Shown here piece after piece: positions 45,046-53,352 of a stretch of DNA of 64,000 nt. Source of the stretch: Pseudomonas morbosilactucae (GTDB taxonomy: Bacteria; Pseudomonadota; Gammaproteobacteria; Pseudomonadales; Pseudomonadaceae); the NCBI RefSeq assembly GCF_023241715.1, contig NZ_JALQCW010000026.1, positions 1 through 64,000 of the forward strand, read 5' to 3'. Within the stretch, counting starts at the first letter, position 1. Every line of letters starts with the position of its first letter. Both the position numbers and the translations under genes were made by a program. The notes beneath the pieces were generated by a model that did not search any database, was not told the origin of the DNA, and was given only the letters and a program-made list of their open reading frames with translations.

Positions 45046-45734
45046 TGTCGGGTGCGGTGAGTGAGCCGCCGGTGCCCGACGAACAGGCGTCGTCACCGGC
45101 TCCGGAGATCACGATCAAGCTGTTTCCCGAGGATGTGGTCCTGTTGGACGAGCGCGGGCATCCGTTCCTCCTTCCTGTGCCCCGCTCCTGGGCGGCTCGC
45201 CTGTTCCCGGCACTCTGGCTGCTGCTGGCCCTGGGCTTTGTCGCCGCGCTGTTCACCGGCAGCACGCTGACCTTGCCCTTGGGCTTGTCGACCCTGTGCT
45301 ACCCCGTGGTCTTCTTGCTGCTGCACCACTGGCTGAGCCCAGCCGAGCAGCGCCTGGCCTGGTTCGATGCCCAGGGCCTGCACCTGCTGTGCGGCACTGA
45401 ACAGGCGCCCTGCGCGAGCTACCAGCACTTCATCGCGTTCGAGGACATGGTCCAGATCAAGACCTTCAACGAGTACCGCAACATGGGGCGCTCGGGGATA
45501 TTCCATTTCCGCAGCTACCAGATCCAGCTGAGGGTGCCGCTGTTCGAGCGATACAGCCTGCGCATCAACACCCATCGCAGTGAATACTCGGTGCTGCGGA
45601 TGATCAAGCGCGTGGCGCAACTGCCTGCGGCGCAACACATCGAGATCGTGCCCATGGTGCGTTACGGCAAATTTCCGCCCACCCGGATCGAAGCCCGCCG
45701 GGAACGTGCGCGGCGCTTGGAGGGGGAGGTGTGA
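45045..45734 (+). CDS. membrane protein of unknown function
   Basis: The 229-residue protein starts at a TGATG junction with the PchB-like gene. It has two membrane helices (about 52-75 and 77-96) and a C-terminal cytoplasmic region with mixed strands and a basic end. It resembles the two-helix protein at 5092-6009 in overall plan. No family is recognised. Confidence 0.6.
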   Translation: MSGAVSEPPVPDEQASSPAPEITIKLFPEDVVLLDERGHPFLLPVPRSWAARLFPALWLLLALGFVAALFTGSTLTLPLGLSTLCYPVVFLLLHHWLSPAEQRLAWFDAQGLHLLCGTEQAPCASYQHFIAFEDMVQIKTFNEYRNMGRSGIFHFRSYQIQLRVPLFERYSLRINTHRSEYSVLRMIKRVAQLPAAQHIEIVPMVRYGKFPPTRIEARRERARRLEGEV

Positions 45735-45830
45735 GCGGGGCGCGATTGAGCCTGGGGCGCGGGTTGGCCCTGTAACGTTCAGTCATCAGGCGAGGGCTTG
45801 CGCTCACCTGACCCGCTCTTTACTCTGCGC

Positions 45831-46045
45831 CGGTCGCTGCCAAATCAGCGACCGGGCGTAGGAACCCGATCATAAGATGCGTACAGGCACCCAGCCTTTT
45901 GGGTGTCTTCTGCTGCCTATGCGTTATGGCGGCTGTACGCGGGCACGCTTCGGCGTGGCCGGATCTTGTGACCGGTTCCTACCCCCGCGTGCAGCTGCCA
46001 CCTGGCCGGTAGGAAGTTGGGTGGTAGCTCCTCACACACAAGGAG
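45831..46045 (+). promoter_or_regulatory. structured RNA leader of the downstream small gene
   Basis: Several nested hairpins occur together. The first is a 9-bp stem-loop (45831-45839 with 45846-45854). A long-range pair TAGGAACC/GGTTCCTA (45859-45866 with 45974-45981) encloses a CACCC/GGGTG hairpin near 45889-45905 and a UUCG-capped stem CACGC-TTCG-GCGTG (45944-45957). Then GCTGCCACC (45994-46002) pairs with GGTGGTAGC (46020-46028) just before the AAGGAG ribosome binding site. The order and closure imply an RNA that is transcribed with the next gene. I know no name for it. Confidence 0.6.
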
Positions 46046-46053
46046 TTTCGCCC

Positions 46054-46332
46054 ATGAACGGATATATCCCTCTTCAAAGCACCGCCGCAGACAACCCTGT
46101 CTTGCTGATCAATCCCCATGCACCGCTGCTGGACCTCCTGGCCTGCGCCGATCAGCGCATCCGCGCCATCCACAAACTGATGAACAGCCTGTCCTGCATG
46201 ACCGCGCAAACAGCCGACGACAGCGACCTGTTCCAGATCGCCGACATCGCCGCACTGTTGCTCGGTGATGGCGTAGCCCTGCTCGATGTGGCGCAAGGCA
46301 GGGCGACGGAGTGGGCTGACAAAGCGTCCTGA
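46054..46332 (+). CDS. small conserved protein (DUF6124/DUF3077-like)
   Basis: The 92-residue protein (FQIADIAALLLGDGVALLD in the C-terminal part) is of a type seen in many copies in fluorescent pseudomonads: a short protein with a helical core and a hydrophobic LLINPHAPLLDLLACAD segment. AAGGAG precedes ATG 46054. Its function is unknown. The structured leader before it suggests control at the RNA level. Confidence 0.65.
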   Translation: MNGYIPLQSTAADNPVLLINPHAPLLDLLACADQRIRAIHKLMNSLSCMTAQTADDSDLFQIADIAALLLGDGVALLDVAQGRATEWADKAS

Positions 46333-46387
46333 CCTGCGGACGCAGGCCATGTGTCAGTTCAGCCAGGATCGATTCGATCCTGGCTGC

Positions 46388-46598
46388 TCAAGGGCGTTCG
46401 TCATAGAGCGTGCCGATCTGGCGTTCCAAGGCACGGCTGGACACACCCTGTGTAGCGGCATGCCGGCCCATCTGCCTGCAGGTTTGCACGTGCAATGTGT
46501 CGACGGTACGCAATACCTGCTTGCGTGACTGGCGGATCAATTCGCTGAGGCTGTCGATCAGTGGACGCCGAGTCAGGAGCCCCCAAAATGCTCCGCAA
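46388..46598 (-). pseudogene. remnant of a DUF1016 (PD-(D/E)xK) nuclease gene
   Basis: The frame keeps two separate parts of a DUF1016 protein joined directly. An N-terminal helix piece (PLIDSLSELIRQSRKQVLR... up to CRQMGRH) corresponds to the usual ...YWQIGR... region. A later piece (QGVSSRALERQIGTLYDER) corresponds to the GWSxRxLERQI block about 120-200 residues further on. The catalytic part is missing. It is a clear deletion remnant, lying downstream of and in the same direction as the MFS gene. Confidence 0.6.
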
Positions 46599-47789
46599 TC
46601 AAACGGTTGTTCTGTGCTCAGCCACACAGATACTGAGAGACAGCAGCAAAGCGATAGTGGCGAACCCGCCGGCTACCCAGAGGTTACCGGTAAGGCCGAT
46701 CCCATCTAAAACGAGACCACCCGCCCAGGCTCCTAATGCAATTCCGACATTGAAAACGCCTACATACAGCGCCGTAGCAATTTCCACGGCACGCGGCGCG
46801 GCTTTCATCATCCACGTCATCAGGCCGACCGACACGCCGCCATAGGCTAACCCCCAAACCAGCAGCACAATGCCGCCAATGTTGGAGTGGCCGATGATCA
46901 GGAACAGCACTGGCACCAGTAGCAGGCCCAATGAGATGGCTATCAAGGTTTGCGCTGTGCGCTGCGCTGCGATGATCCCTGCCAGGAAGTTGCCGGCTAT
47001 GCCCGCTAAGCCATAGGCGAATAACAGTGCGCTCACCCATTGGCTATCGAACCCCGATACCGATATCAGTAACGGACGCACGAAGGTAAAAACCATGAAG
47101 TGTCCGGCCACCAGTGCCAGTGTCAGAAGTAGCCCGGCTTGTAGCGTCCGGTTGCCTAGCTGTTCGCCAAACTGGCGCACGGTCACCGAACCAGTAACGG
47201 GGAGTTCGGGGATAACAGCAAGATGCAACGCCAACACTAACCCGCTGAATAGCGCCATGCCGCCGAAGGCCCAGCGCCACCCAGCAAAGTCACCGACCAG
47301 TGCGCCAAGTGGAACACCCAGCACTGAAGCAGCTGCCACTCCTCCGAAGATGATCGAGGTGGCTAAACCAACAGAGTGACCAGGGACAAGCCGACAAGCT
47401 AGCCCACCGGCGATCGCCCATATACCACCCATGCAAAATCCGACTAGAACACGGGCGGCCAGCATCCAGGCCATGCTGGGTGCCAAAGCCGACGCAATGT
47501 TGGCAACCACTAACAGCCCTAGTAACCCGCATAGAATTCTGCGCCGGTCCACGCCGCCCGATGCGATCACCGCCAGCGGTGCGAACAACGCCGCCAGCAA
47601 TGCTGGCAATGAGATCATCAGGCCCGCTGTTCCGGGGGAGGTGTCCAGCGTTTTGGCAATCGGCGTCAGCAGTCCGACCGGGAGCATTTCAGTCGTCACA
47701 ACGGAAAAGGTGGCAAGCCCTACGGCGGTCACTGCCAGCCATGGGTGTTGAACAGAGGTTCCAACGAGTTTGGCTGAAGACGTGCTCAT
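46599..47789 (-). CDS. MFS transporter, DHA1 drug/sugar efflux type
   Basis: The 396-residue protein has twelve membrane helices and the DHA1 layout of AraJ/YdeA/PbuE relatives: TEMLPVGLLTPIA in helix 1, a DRRRIL loop between helices 2 and 3, and GFCMGGIWAIAGGLA in helix 4. It is probably an exporter of a small molecule or drug. It is divergent from a TetR gene, with palindromic operators between them. G+C is a little lower than the neighbours, and a nuclease-gene remnant follows, so it may have been acquired. Confidence 0.85.
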   Translation of the reverse strand: MSTSSAKLVGTSVQHPWLAVTAVGLATFSVVTTEMLPVGLLTPIAKTLDTSPGTAGLMISLPALLAALFAPLAVIASGGVDRRRILCGLLGLLVVANIASALAPSMAWMLAARVLVGFCMGGIWAIAGGLACRLVPGHSVGLATSIIFGGVAAASVLGVPLGALVGDFAGWRWAFGGMALFSGLVLALHLAVIPELPVTGSVTVRQFGEQLGNRTLQAGLLLTLALVAGHFMVFTFVRPLLISVSGFDSQWVSALLFAYGLAGIAGNFLAGIIAAQRTAQTLIAISLGLLLVPVLFLIIGHSNIGGIVLLVWGLAYGGVSVGLMTWMMKAAPRAVEIATALYVGVFNVGIALGAWAGGLVLDGIGLTGNLWVAGGFATIALLLSLSICVAEHRTTV

Positions 47790-47923
47790 GATTCAGATCC
47801 TTGGAATAGAGAAACACGCAGTACCGTCAGTTAGCGTCACCTCCGGCCGGGGCACTGATGAGAAGTGGTTATTCGGTTTCCTCGGTGCGACGGCTTCCCT
47901 TGGTGATAGAGTGTGGGAAGATA

Positions 47924-47992
47924 CATACGCGGCGTATGAATAAGACTGTATATTCATACGGAGAGAATGTAAATAATCATACGGAATGTATG
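47924..47992. promoter_or_regulatory. paired TetR operators
   Basis: Two palindromes share the half-site CATAC: CATACGCGGCGTATG at 47924-47938 (perfect, 7-1-7) and CATACGGAATGTATG at 47978-47992 (5-5-5). A lone CATACGG half-site lies between them at 47955. They cover the spacer between the divergent MFS and TetR genes, the expected place for autoregulation and exporter control. Confidence 0.65.
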
Positions 47993-48006
47993 TAAGAGGG
48001 GTGGTA

Positions 48007-48594
48007 ATGGTTCGTCGCACGCGTGCTGAGATGGAAGAAACACGAGCCACATTGCTGGTCATTGCCCGGAAGGTCTTTAGCGATCGCGGCTACGCCGATA
48101 CGTCTATGGACGACCTCACCGCTCAAGCGAACCTGACACGTGGCGCGCTCTATCATCACTTCGGCGACAAGAAAGGGTTGCTGGCAGCGGCGGTGGAGCA
48201 AATCGATGCGGAGATGGACGAGCGCCTGCAAGCGATCTCCGACGCTGCCGATGATGAGTGGGACGGTTTCCGTAGCCGCTGTCGGGCCTACCTGGAGATG
48301 GCACTTGAGCCTGAAATTCAGCGCATCGTGCTGCGCGATGCCAGGGCTGTGCTAGGAGGGGCGTCGCCTGACTCACAGCGTCATTGTGTTGAATCTATGC
48401 GTCGACTGATCGACAGCCTCATGCAGGGCGGTATCGTTGCCCAGGCCGATTCGCAGGCCTTGGCATCGCTGATCTACGGCAGCCTGGCTGAAGCCGCGTT
48501 TTGGATCGCCGATGGTGAAGATGGCAGCACTCGGCTTGAGCAGGGCGTCGTTGCCCTGGAGTTGCTTCTGCGTGGGCTGCTAGTTAGGCAGTAA
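48007..48594 (+). CDS. TetR-family repressor
   Basis: The 195-residue protein has the TetR N-terminal helix-turn-helix (FSDRGYADTSMDDLTAQANL then TRGALYHHFGDKKGLL) and a helical ligand domain like those of multidrug-pump repressors. ATG 48007 follows AGAGGGG; an ATG at 47986 is possible. It probably represses the divergent MFS gene and itself through the palindromes in between. Confidence 0.88.
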   Translation: MVRRTRAEMEETRATLLVIARKVFSDRGYADTSMDDLTAQANLTRGALYHHFGDKKGLLAAAVEQIDAEMDERLQAISDAADDEWDGFRSRCRAYLEMALEPEIQRIVLRDARAVLGGASPDSQRHCVESMRRLIDSLMQGGIVAQADSQALASLIYGSLAEAAFWIADGEDGSTRLEQGVVALELLLRGLLVRQ

Positions 48595-48762
48595 TAGCAA
48601 CGGCTGGGAGGGGCGGCTTGCAGCGAGTCTTTTTTCAAAATCCGCTGGGTTTCCCAGTGAAACCATAGTGGAAACCAGCGGCTGACAATCCACCGCGTTA
48701 GATAACGGGGTGGCTCACCTACGTTTGGGTTTGCAAGGGAGCGATTACCAACCGCAGAAAGC
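48595..48762. other. short intergenic stretch
   Basis: Nothing is recognised beyond a short imperfect repeat (GCTGGTTTCCACTATGG...CCGCTGGGTTTCCCAGTG). It lies between the TetR gene and the terminator of tRNA-Phe. Confidence 0.4.
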
Positions 48763-48790
48763 AAAAAACCCGCACTAGGCGGGTTTTTTG
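48763..48790. terminator. intrinsic terminator of tRNA-Phe
   Basis: AAAAAACCCGC (48763-48773) and GCGGGTTTTTT (48779-48789) form a stem with a short loop. On the minus strand it follows tRNA-Phe by about 40 bases. Confidence 0.75.
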
Positions 48791-48831
48791 TGTGCTTTCA
48801 CGTGATGTAAACACCACCTGAAAGCTGAAGG

Positions 48832-48907
48832 TGGTGCCCAGAGACGGAATCGAACCGCCGACACGGGGATTTTCAATCCCCTGCTCTACCGACTGAGCTA
48901 TCTGGGC
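48832..48907 (-). tRNA. tRNA-Phe (GAA)
   Basis: The minus strand gives a normal 76-base tRNA: acceptor GCCCAGA, D arm with AGTCGGTAGAGC, anticodon stem GGGGA/TCCCC with loop TTGAAAA (anticodon GAA), T loop TTCGATT and encoded CCA. It follows yggX and mutY in the direction of the minus strand, as in other pseudomonads. Confidence 0.95.
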
Positions 48908-49011
48908 AACGGGGCGCATTAAACGGGTTTTTCGGAGGGTCGTCAAGCAAGTTTTGAAAAAAATGTTTAATTATTACCGTCGCTTACGTCCGCCCCCCGA
49001 TTTCACGGGGT

Positions 49012-49283
49012 TTATTCCGCTGGCGGCACGTAGCCGTCGGCCTTGGCGTATTCCTCGCCAGAGAAAAACTTATCCATCTCGCCCTGCAAATATTTGCGGT
49101 CTTCGGCGTTCATCATGTTCAGGCGCTTTTCGTTGATCAGCAGGGTCTGGTGTTTCTGCCAGTCGGCCCAGGCCTTGGCGAGACGTGTTCGAAAATATCC
49201 TGGCCTTTGGCACCCGGGTAGGGAGGGCGCTCAAGGGCGGGCAGTTCTTCCTGGTACTTGCGGCACATTACGGTGCGGGTCAT
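49012..49283 (-). pseudogene. yggX: Fe(2+)-trafficking protein YggX, frameshifted as read
   Basis: From ATG 49283 the frame gives [20 protein letters not shown] and continues correctly to EHVS. It then shifts: the expected A-K-A-W-A-D-W-Q appears in the +1 frame and runs to the stop at 49012 (ending PPAE). One base is missing near 49185, where TCGCCAAGG would read correctly as TCGGCCAAGG. With it the protein is exactly 90 residues, the family length. YggX protects iron-sulfur clusters and is nearly universal in the genus, so a sequence error is the likelier cause. It overlaps mutY by four bases. Confidence 0.85.
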
Positions 49284-50347
49284 GACGACTCTCCTGCATT
49301 CAAGACATCGGCCGCGCGTTTAAGCAGTGTTTTCACTGGGGCGGCAAGGCCCAGGCGCGGCGGGGTGGCGAGGTTATACCAGAGCCAATCGGCCTCGGCC
49401 ACGTGCAGGGCCGAGGCCTCGACCCGTACCAGCCAGGGTTCGATGGCCAGTTGGAAGTGGCTGAAGGTGTGGATCAGGTTGGGCAGGGCCTGTTGCTGGC
49501 CCAGCGCCAGGGAGTGCTGCAGTGCCAGGTGTTCGAGGTCACCCAGGTCATCCAGTTCCGGCAGGCTCCACAAGCCGCCCCAGAGGCCGCTGGAGGGCCT
49601 TCGGTACAGCAGGATGGCGCCGTCGCGGTTGGCCAGCATCGGCATCAGGGTGCGCTTCTGTGGCACCGCCTTGCGCGGCTTGGGAATTGGGTAGCGCGTC
49701 TCCAGGCCGAGCATGTGGGCTTCGCAGCCTCGCTCCAGGGGGCACAGCAGGCAGCTGGGCTTGCTCCGGGTGCAGAGGGTGGCGCCCAGGTCCATCATCG
49801 CCTGGGTGTAGTCGTTGACTCGGCTGTGGGGCGTGAAGCGCTCGGCGGCGGCCCAGAGCTGTTTGGCCACCTTGGGTTCGCCCGGGTAGCCCTCCTGGGC
49901 AGTAAAGCGCGCCAGCACCCGTTTGACGTTGCCGTCGAGGATCGGCGCACGCAGGCCCATGCTGATGCTGGCGATGGCGCCAGCGGTGGACAGGCCGATG
50001 CCCGGCAGGTCGGTGAGTTTTTCCACGTCACGGGGAAACTCGCCGCCGTACTCGGCCACCACGATCTTCGCGGTCTTTTGCAGGTTGCGGGCGCGGGTGT
50101 AGTAACCCAGGCCGGTCCACAGGTGCAGCACTTCGTCTTCCGGTGCTTCGGCCAGGGCCTGCACCGTGGGCAGCGAGGCCATGAAGCGGTCGAAGTAGTT
50201 GAGCACGGTGCTGACCTGGGTCTGCTGCAACATGATCTCCGAGACCCAGACCCGATATGGGTTGATGTCCTGTTGCCAGGGCAGGTCGTGGCGGCCGTGG
50301 CGGTCGAACCAGCCCAGCACCGCCGTTGAAAATTCCTCGGCTCTCAT
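49280..50347 (-). CDS. mutY: A/G-specific adenine DNA glycosylase
   Basis: The 355-residue enzyme removes adenine opposite 8-oxoguanine. It has the catalytic E37 and D138, the helix-hairpin-helix [12 protein letters not shown] at 114-125, and the [4Fe-4S] cysteines C192, C199, C202 and C208 (C-x6-C-x2-C-x5-C). A C-terminal NUDIX-like domain that reads 8-oxoG follows. It overlaps asmA upstream and yggX downstream by four bases each, the conserved Pseudomonas arrangement. Confidence 0.95.
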   Translation of the reverse strand: MRAEEFSTAVLGWFDRHGRHDLPWQQDINPYRVWVSEIMLQQTQVSTVLNYFDRFMASLPTVQALAEAPEDEVLHLWTGLGYYTRARNLQKTAKIVVAEYGGEFPRDVEKLTDLPGIGLSTAGAIASISMGLRAPILDGNVKRVLARFTAQEGYPGEPKVAKQLWAAAERFTPHSRVNDYTQAMMDLGATLCTRSKPSCLLCPLERGCEAHMLGLETRYPIPKPRKAVPQKRTLMPMLANRDGAILLYRRPSSGLWGGLWSLPELDDLGDLEHLALQHSLALGQQQALPNLIHTFSHFQLAIEPWLVRVEASALHVAEADWLWYNLATPPRLGLAAPVKTLLKRAADVLNAGESS

Positions 50348-52560
50348 CGCTTGAACAGCCCCTTGAGCGCGTTTTTCAGTTCCGGGCTGACTTTGTCGCC
50401 AAGCTTTTCATCGATCTTGTCGCTCAGGCGTTCCCCGGCCAGTTTGGCGGCGACCTGGCCCAGGCCGTCCTTGTCCAGGCGGCAGGCCTTGGCCCCGAGT
50501 TCCAGCGGGCCACGGCAGCGCAGCGGCAACTCGATACCGGCAAAGCGTTCGCCGACCTGGCAGGCCGGGTCGGGCATGTCGCTCTTGTCGCCTTCGACGA
50601 CGATGCCAACGCGGTAGTCCATGCCCAGCACCCGCAGGTCGATGTCGCCATTGCCGCTGACGCTCATGCCGGGGATGCGCACTTTCAGGTCGGGGTTGCT
50701 GGCCACGCCGTTATGGAATGTCAGGTTGCCCTTGAGCTCCTGGAAGGGGGTGTCCTTGCCGCGTGGCGTGCCACTCAGGGTTTTGCGGTTGAGGGTGGCG
50801 ATGCCCTGGCACAGCTGTTGTTCCAGGTTGGCGTTGAGCAGCACGCCGTTATTGATCACGAAGCTGGCGGTGCCGTTGAGGCTGTCGATCAGCGCTTTCT
50901 GGCTGTTGCCGCTGCCGCTCAGGTTGCTGTTGAGGGTCACCAGGCCTTTGACTGGCGGGTTCTGGCCCTGGCTTTCGAGGATGCGCTCCACCGGCACCCG
51001 GCTGATCTTGGTCTGCAGGTTCAGCAGCGGGGTGGGTTGGCGCACATCGAGGTTGCCATTGGCGTCGAAGCTGCCGTTGTAGAGCTCGCCGCGCAGGCTT
51101 TCCAGCTTCAGCAGGCCGCCCTGGCCGGTGGCCTTGAGCGCGGCATTCTGGATCGGCAGCTTGTCCAGGGTCAGTTGGCCAAAGCTCAAGTCGGCGATCA
51201 CGTCGAGCTTGCTCAGGCGCTCCACGGGCAGCAGGCGCTCGGTGCTCCAGGCGCCCTTGGTCGGGGCGTCAGGCAGCGGCGTGGTGCCGGCGCCGGCCAT
51301 GGCTTCGCTGCTTTGCACTTCGGCCTTGCGCGCGGCGGAGGCGCTATTGGCTTCGGCGGATTTGGGCGGCAGGTAACGGTCGACATTGAAGGTGTCGGCC
51401 TTGAGCTGGGCCCGCAGCGATTGCTTGTCGAAGTCGTCCACGGCCAGGCGCCCGTTGAAGGTGCTGTCGTCGAGCTTCAGGTTCAGGTCTTCCAGGGCCA
51501 GGCTGGTGGGCGTGGCCTGGATCCGGCTGACCAGCTCGACCTTGCTCAGGCTGCCTTCGGCCATGGCCGGCAGGGTCTGGCCGAGGCTGTCGACGAATTT
51601 CGCCAGGTCGAACTGGGCGATGGACAGGCCGCCGCTGATTTGCGGGGTCTTGTCCAGGTCGTTGACCTTCAGTTCACCCAGGGCGCGCAGTTGGTTGACC
51701 GAAACTTTCAGCCCGCTCCACTGCGCCACGTTGGCGGCCTTGTCCAGCAACAGCTGGCCTTGGGCGGCAAAGGTCACGGTCTTGCCTTGCAGCGGGTCGC
51801 CGGCCACTTCGCCCGACAGGCGCATGTCTTCGAACTGGTAGCGCTGCAGGGCACGGTCGAAGCGCAGTTCGCCGTTCAGCTCGGTGCGCACCCGCACCGC
51901 TGGCTGGTTGCTGCCCAGGAAGGCGGTGAGTTTGACCGGGGTATTGGTGGCTTCGTGGATCGGCCCGGTGCTCAGTTGGATGCTCTCGGCGGTGAATTGC
52001 TTGCCGGTCTGCTCATCGTTGTATTCAACCCGGGCGTTGTTCACGGTCAGGCTGTCGATGTCCAGGCGGATCGGCTGGGCCGGTTTTTCCACCGTGGGCG
52101 AGGGTTCGCTGCCGGTGCCAGTGCCCGCAGTGGGCGTTGCCGGCGGCTCGGTAGACACGGCCTTGCCGATGTCCTGCCAGTTGCCGTGGCCGTCCTTGTC
52201 GCGGTTCAGGCGCAGGTTCAGGCCTTCGACGCGCACATCGCTCATCTGCACTTCACGGCGCAGCAGCGGCAGCACGCGCACCGACAGACCCAGCATCTGC
52301 AGGTCGGCAAAGGGTTCTGTGGGTTTGGCCAGGGTGGCGACGCTGGCTTCATGCAGCTCCAGGCCCAGCCAGGGGAACAGGCTCCAGCCGATGTCGCCAT
52401 TGAGCGTCAGCTCGATGTGGGCCTTGTCGCGGGCAATCTGGCGAATCTCGTCTTTGTAGTCGTTGGGATCAAACAGATGGGTCAAGGCAAAGCCGAGAGC
52501 CACGATGATCAGCAACAGCCCGAGAATGACCAGACCCAGGATTTTGCCGAACGCTTTCAT
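50344..52560 (-). CDS. asmA: AsmA-family protein
   Basis: The 738-residue protein has one N-terminal membrane anchor (ILGLVILGLLLIIVALGFAL) and a long periplasmic beta-rich part with the AsmA domains at both ends. The repeat-rich centre and the late FVINNGVLLNANLEQQLC block are typical. AsmA-like proteins take part in lipid transport between the membranes. ATG 52560 has AAGGA upstream; a start at 52587 is less likely. It precedes mutY. Confidence 0.9.
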   Translation of the reverse strand: MKAFGKILGLVILGLLLIIVALGFALTHLFDPNDYKDEIRQIARDKAHIELTLNGDIGWSLFPWLGLELHEASVATLAKPTEPFADLQMLGLSVRVLPLLRREVQMSDVRVEGLNLRLNRDKDGHGNWQDIGKAVSTEPPATPTAGTGTGSEPSPTVEKPAQPIRLDIDSLTVNNARVEYNDEQTGKQFTAESIQLSTGPIHEATNTPVKLTAFLGSNQPAVRVRTELNGELRFDRALQRYQFEDMRLSGEVAGDPLQGKTVTFAAQGQLLLDKAANVAQWSGLKVSVNQLRALGELKVNDLDKTPQISGGLSIAQFDLAKFVDSLGQTLPAMAEGSLSKVELVSRIQATPTSLALEDLNLKLDDSTFNGRLAVDDFDKQSLRAQLKADTFNVDRYLPPKSAEANSASAARKAEVQSSEAMAGAGTTPLPDAPTKGAWSTERLLPVERLSKLDVIADLSFGQLTLDKLPIQNAALKATGQGGLLKLESLRGELYNGSFDANGNLDVRQPTPLLNLQTKISRVPVERILESQGQNPPVKGLVTLNSNLSGSGNSQKALIDSLNGTASFVINNGVLLNANLEQQLCQGIATLNRKTLSGTPRGKDTPFQELKGNLTFHNGVASNPDLKVRIPGMSVSGNGDIDLRVLGMDYRVGIVVEGDKSDMPDPACQVGERFAGIELPLRCRGPLELGAKACRLDKDGLGQVAAKLAGERLSDKIDEKLGDKVSPELKNALKGLFKR

Positions 52561-52636
52561 GGGCGAGTCCTTGTATGTCGAATTCAAAAAATGAGCGGGG
52601 CAGTATAGCGCCCGAAACCTGACGACTGGTCAGCGA

Positions 52637-53041
52637 TCACGCTGGCAGCGTCTCCAGTGGCAGATGCAGTTTGGCAGCCAGGGCCTGGGCGTGGGGGTTC
52701 CCGTTGGGCGCCCGCAGATGCAGAGCAGCGCCTTGTTCCCGGGCCATGGCCTGGGCCTGGCGCACCAGCCGTTCGGCCACGCCGCGGCGGCGGGTGATGC
52801 TGCGCACGCACAGATGGGACAGGCGCCAGGCCTCAGGGTGCCGTTGCAGGCGCGCCGCGCCGAGCAAGCGGCCGTTGACGCGTCCCACCAGTAGGCTGCC
52901 GTCGCCCAGGCTGGTCTCGATCAGCTCGCGGGCATCGTTCAGCGGTGCAAATAGCTCGGGCGGCGCGTCCTGATAAATCTTCAGCAGGTCCTGTTGATCC
53001 TGATAGCTGGCTTCGTGCAATGACTCGACAACGATGGTCAT
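52637..53041 (-). CDS. PanZ/PanM-like GNAT protein (acetyl-CoA sensor)
   Basis: The 134-residue protein has the GNAT core with the acetyl-CoA loop CVRSITRRRGVAERL. The match of SYQDQQDLLKIY and VRSITRRRGV to E. coli PanZ suggests an acetyl-CoA sensor that helps PanD maturation. It may instead be a simple N-acetyltransferase. ATG 53041 is chosen; the longer frame from 53119 starts in unrelated sequence containing a REP unit. Confidence 0.7.
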   Translation of the reverse strand: MTIVVESLHEASYQDQQDLLKIYQDAPPELFAPLNDARELIETSLGDGSLLVGRVNGRLLGAARLQRHPEAWRLSHLCVRSITRRRGVAERLVRQAQAMAREQGAALHLRAPNGNPHAQALAAKLHLPLETLPA

Positions 53042-53352
53042 GGGATGTCCTGTTGAGGCGGGTGGACCCTTCGCTGGCAAGCCAACGCCTACAGGGTGAT
53101 GACGGCGCTCGGAGGGCATCGATCATCAGGCTGGCAATGCCGAGCGGCGCAGTGGTTGCAAAAAAGGTGATGTCAGTTTGGTTTTTTAGCGCGTTGCAAA
53201 TGGTAACCTCTCGCGGTTCGTGCGTCCTTCCGCGACTTAATGTCGCGCCTGCCAAAATGGAGCTTTACTCAATAAAACGACCCCGCCTGCGTGCCAAGGT
53301 CGTCGCAGGAGAGTGGTCGACGAATAATTCTAATAAATTGGGGGAAACATCC
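53042..53352. other. intergenic region with one REP unit
   Basis: This 311-base spacer separates divergent genes. A REP-like unit CGCTGGCAAGCCAACGCCTA lies near 53069. The right half is A+T-richer and must hold the promoter of the OFA transporter gene. GGGGAAA at 53340-53346 is its ribosome binding site. No gene is seen. Confidence 0.5.

Noticed and set aside
50326..52608. 760-codon plus-strand open frame
   Set aside because: It is antisense to asmA, with a Gln/Val/Ala-rich shadow composition.
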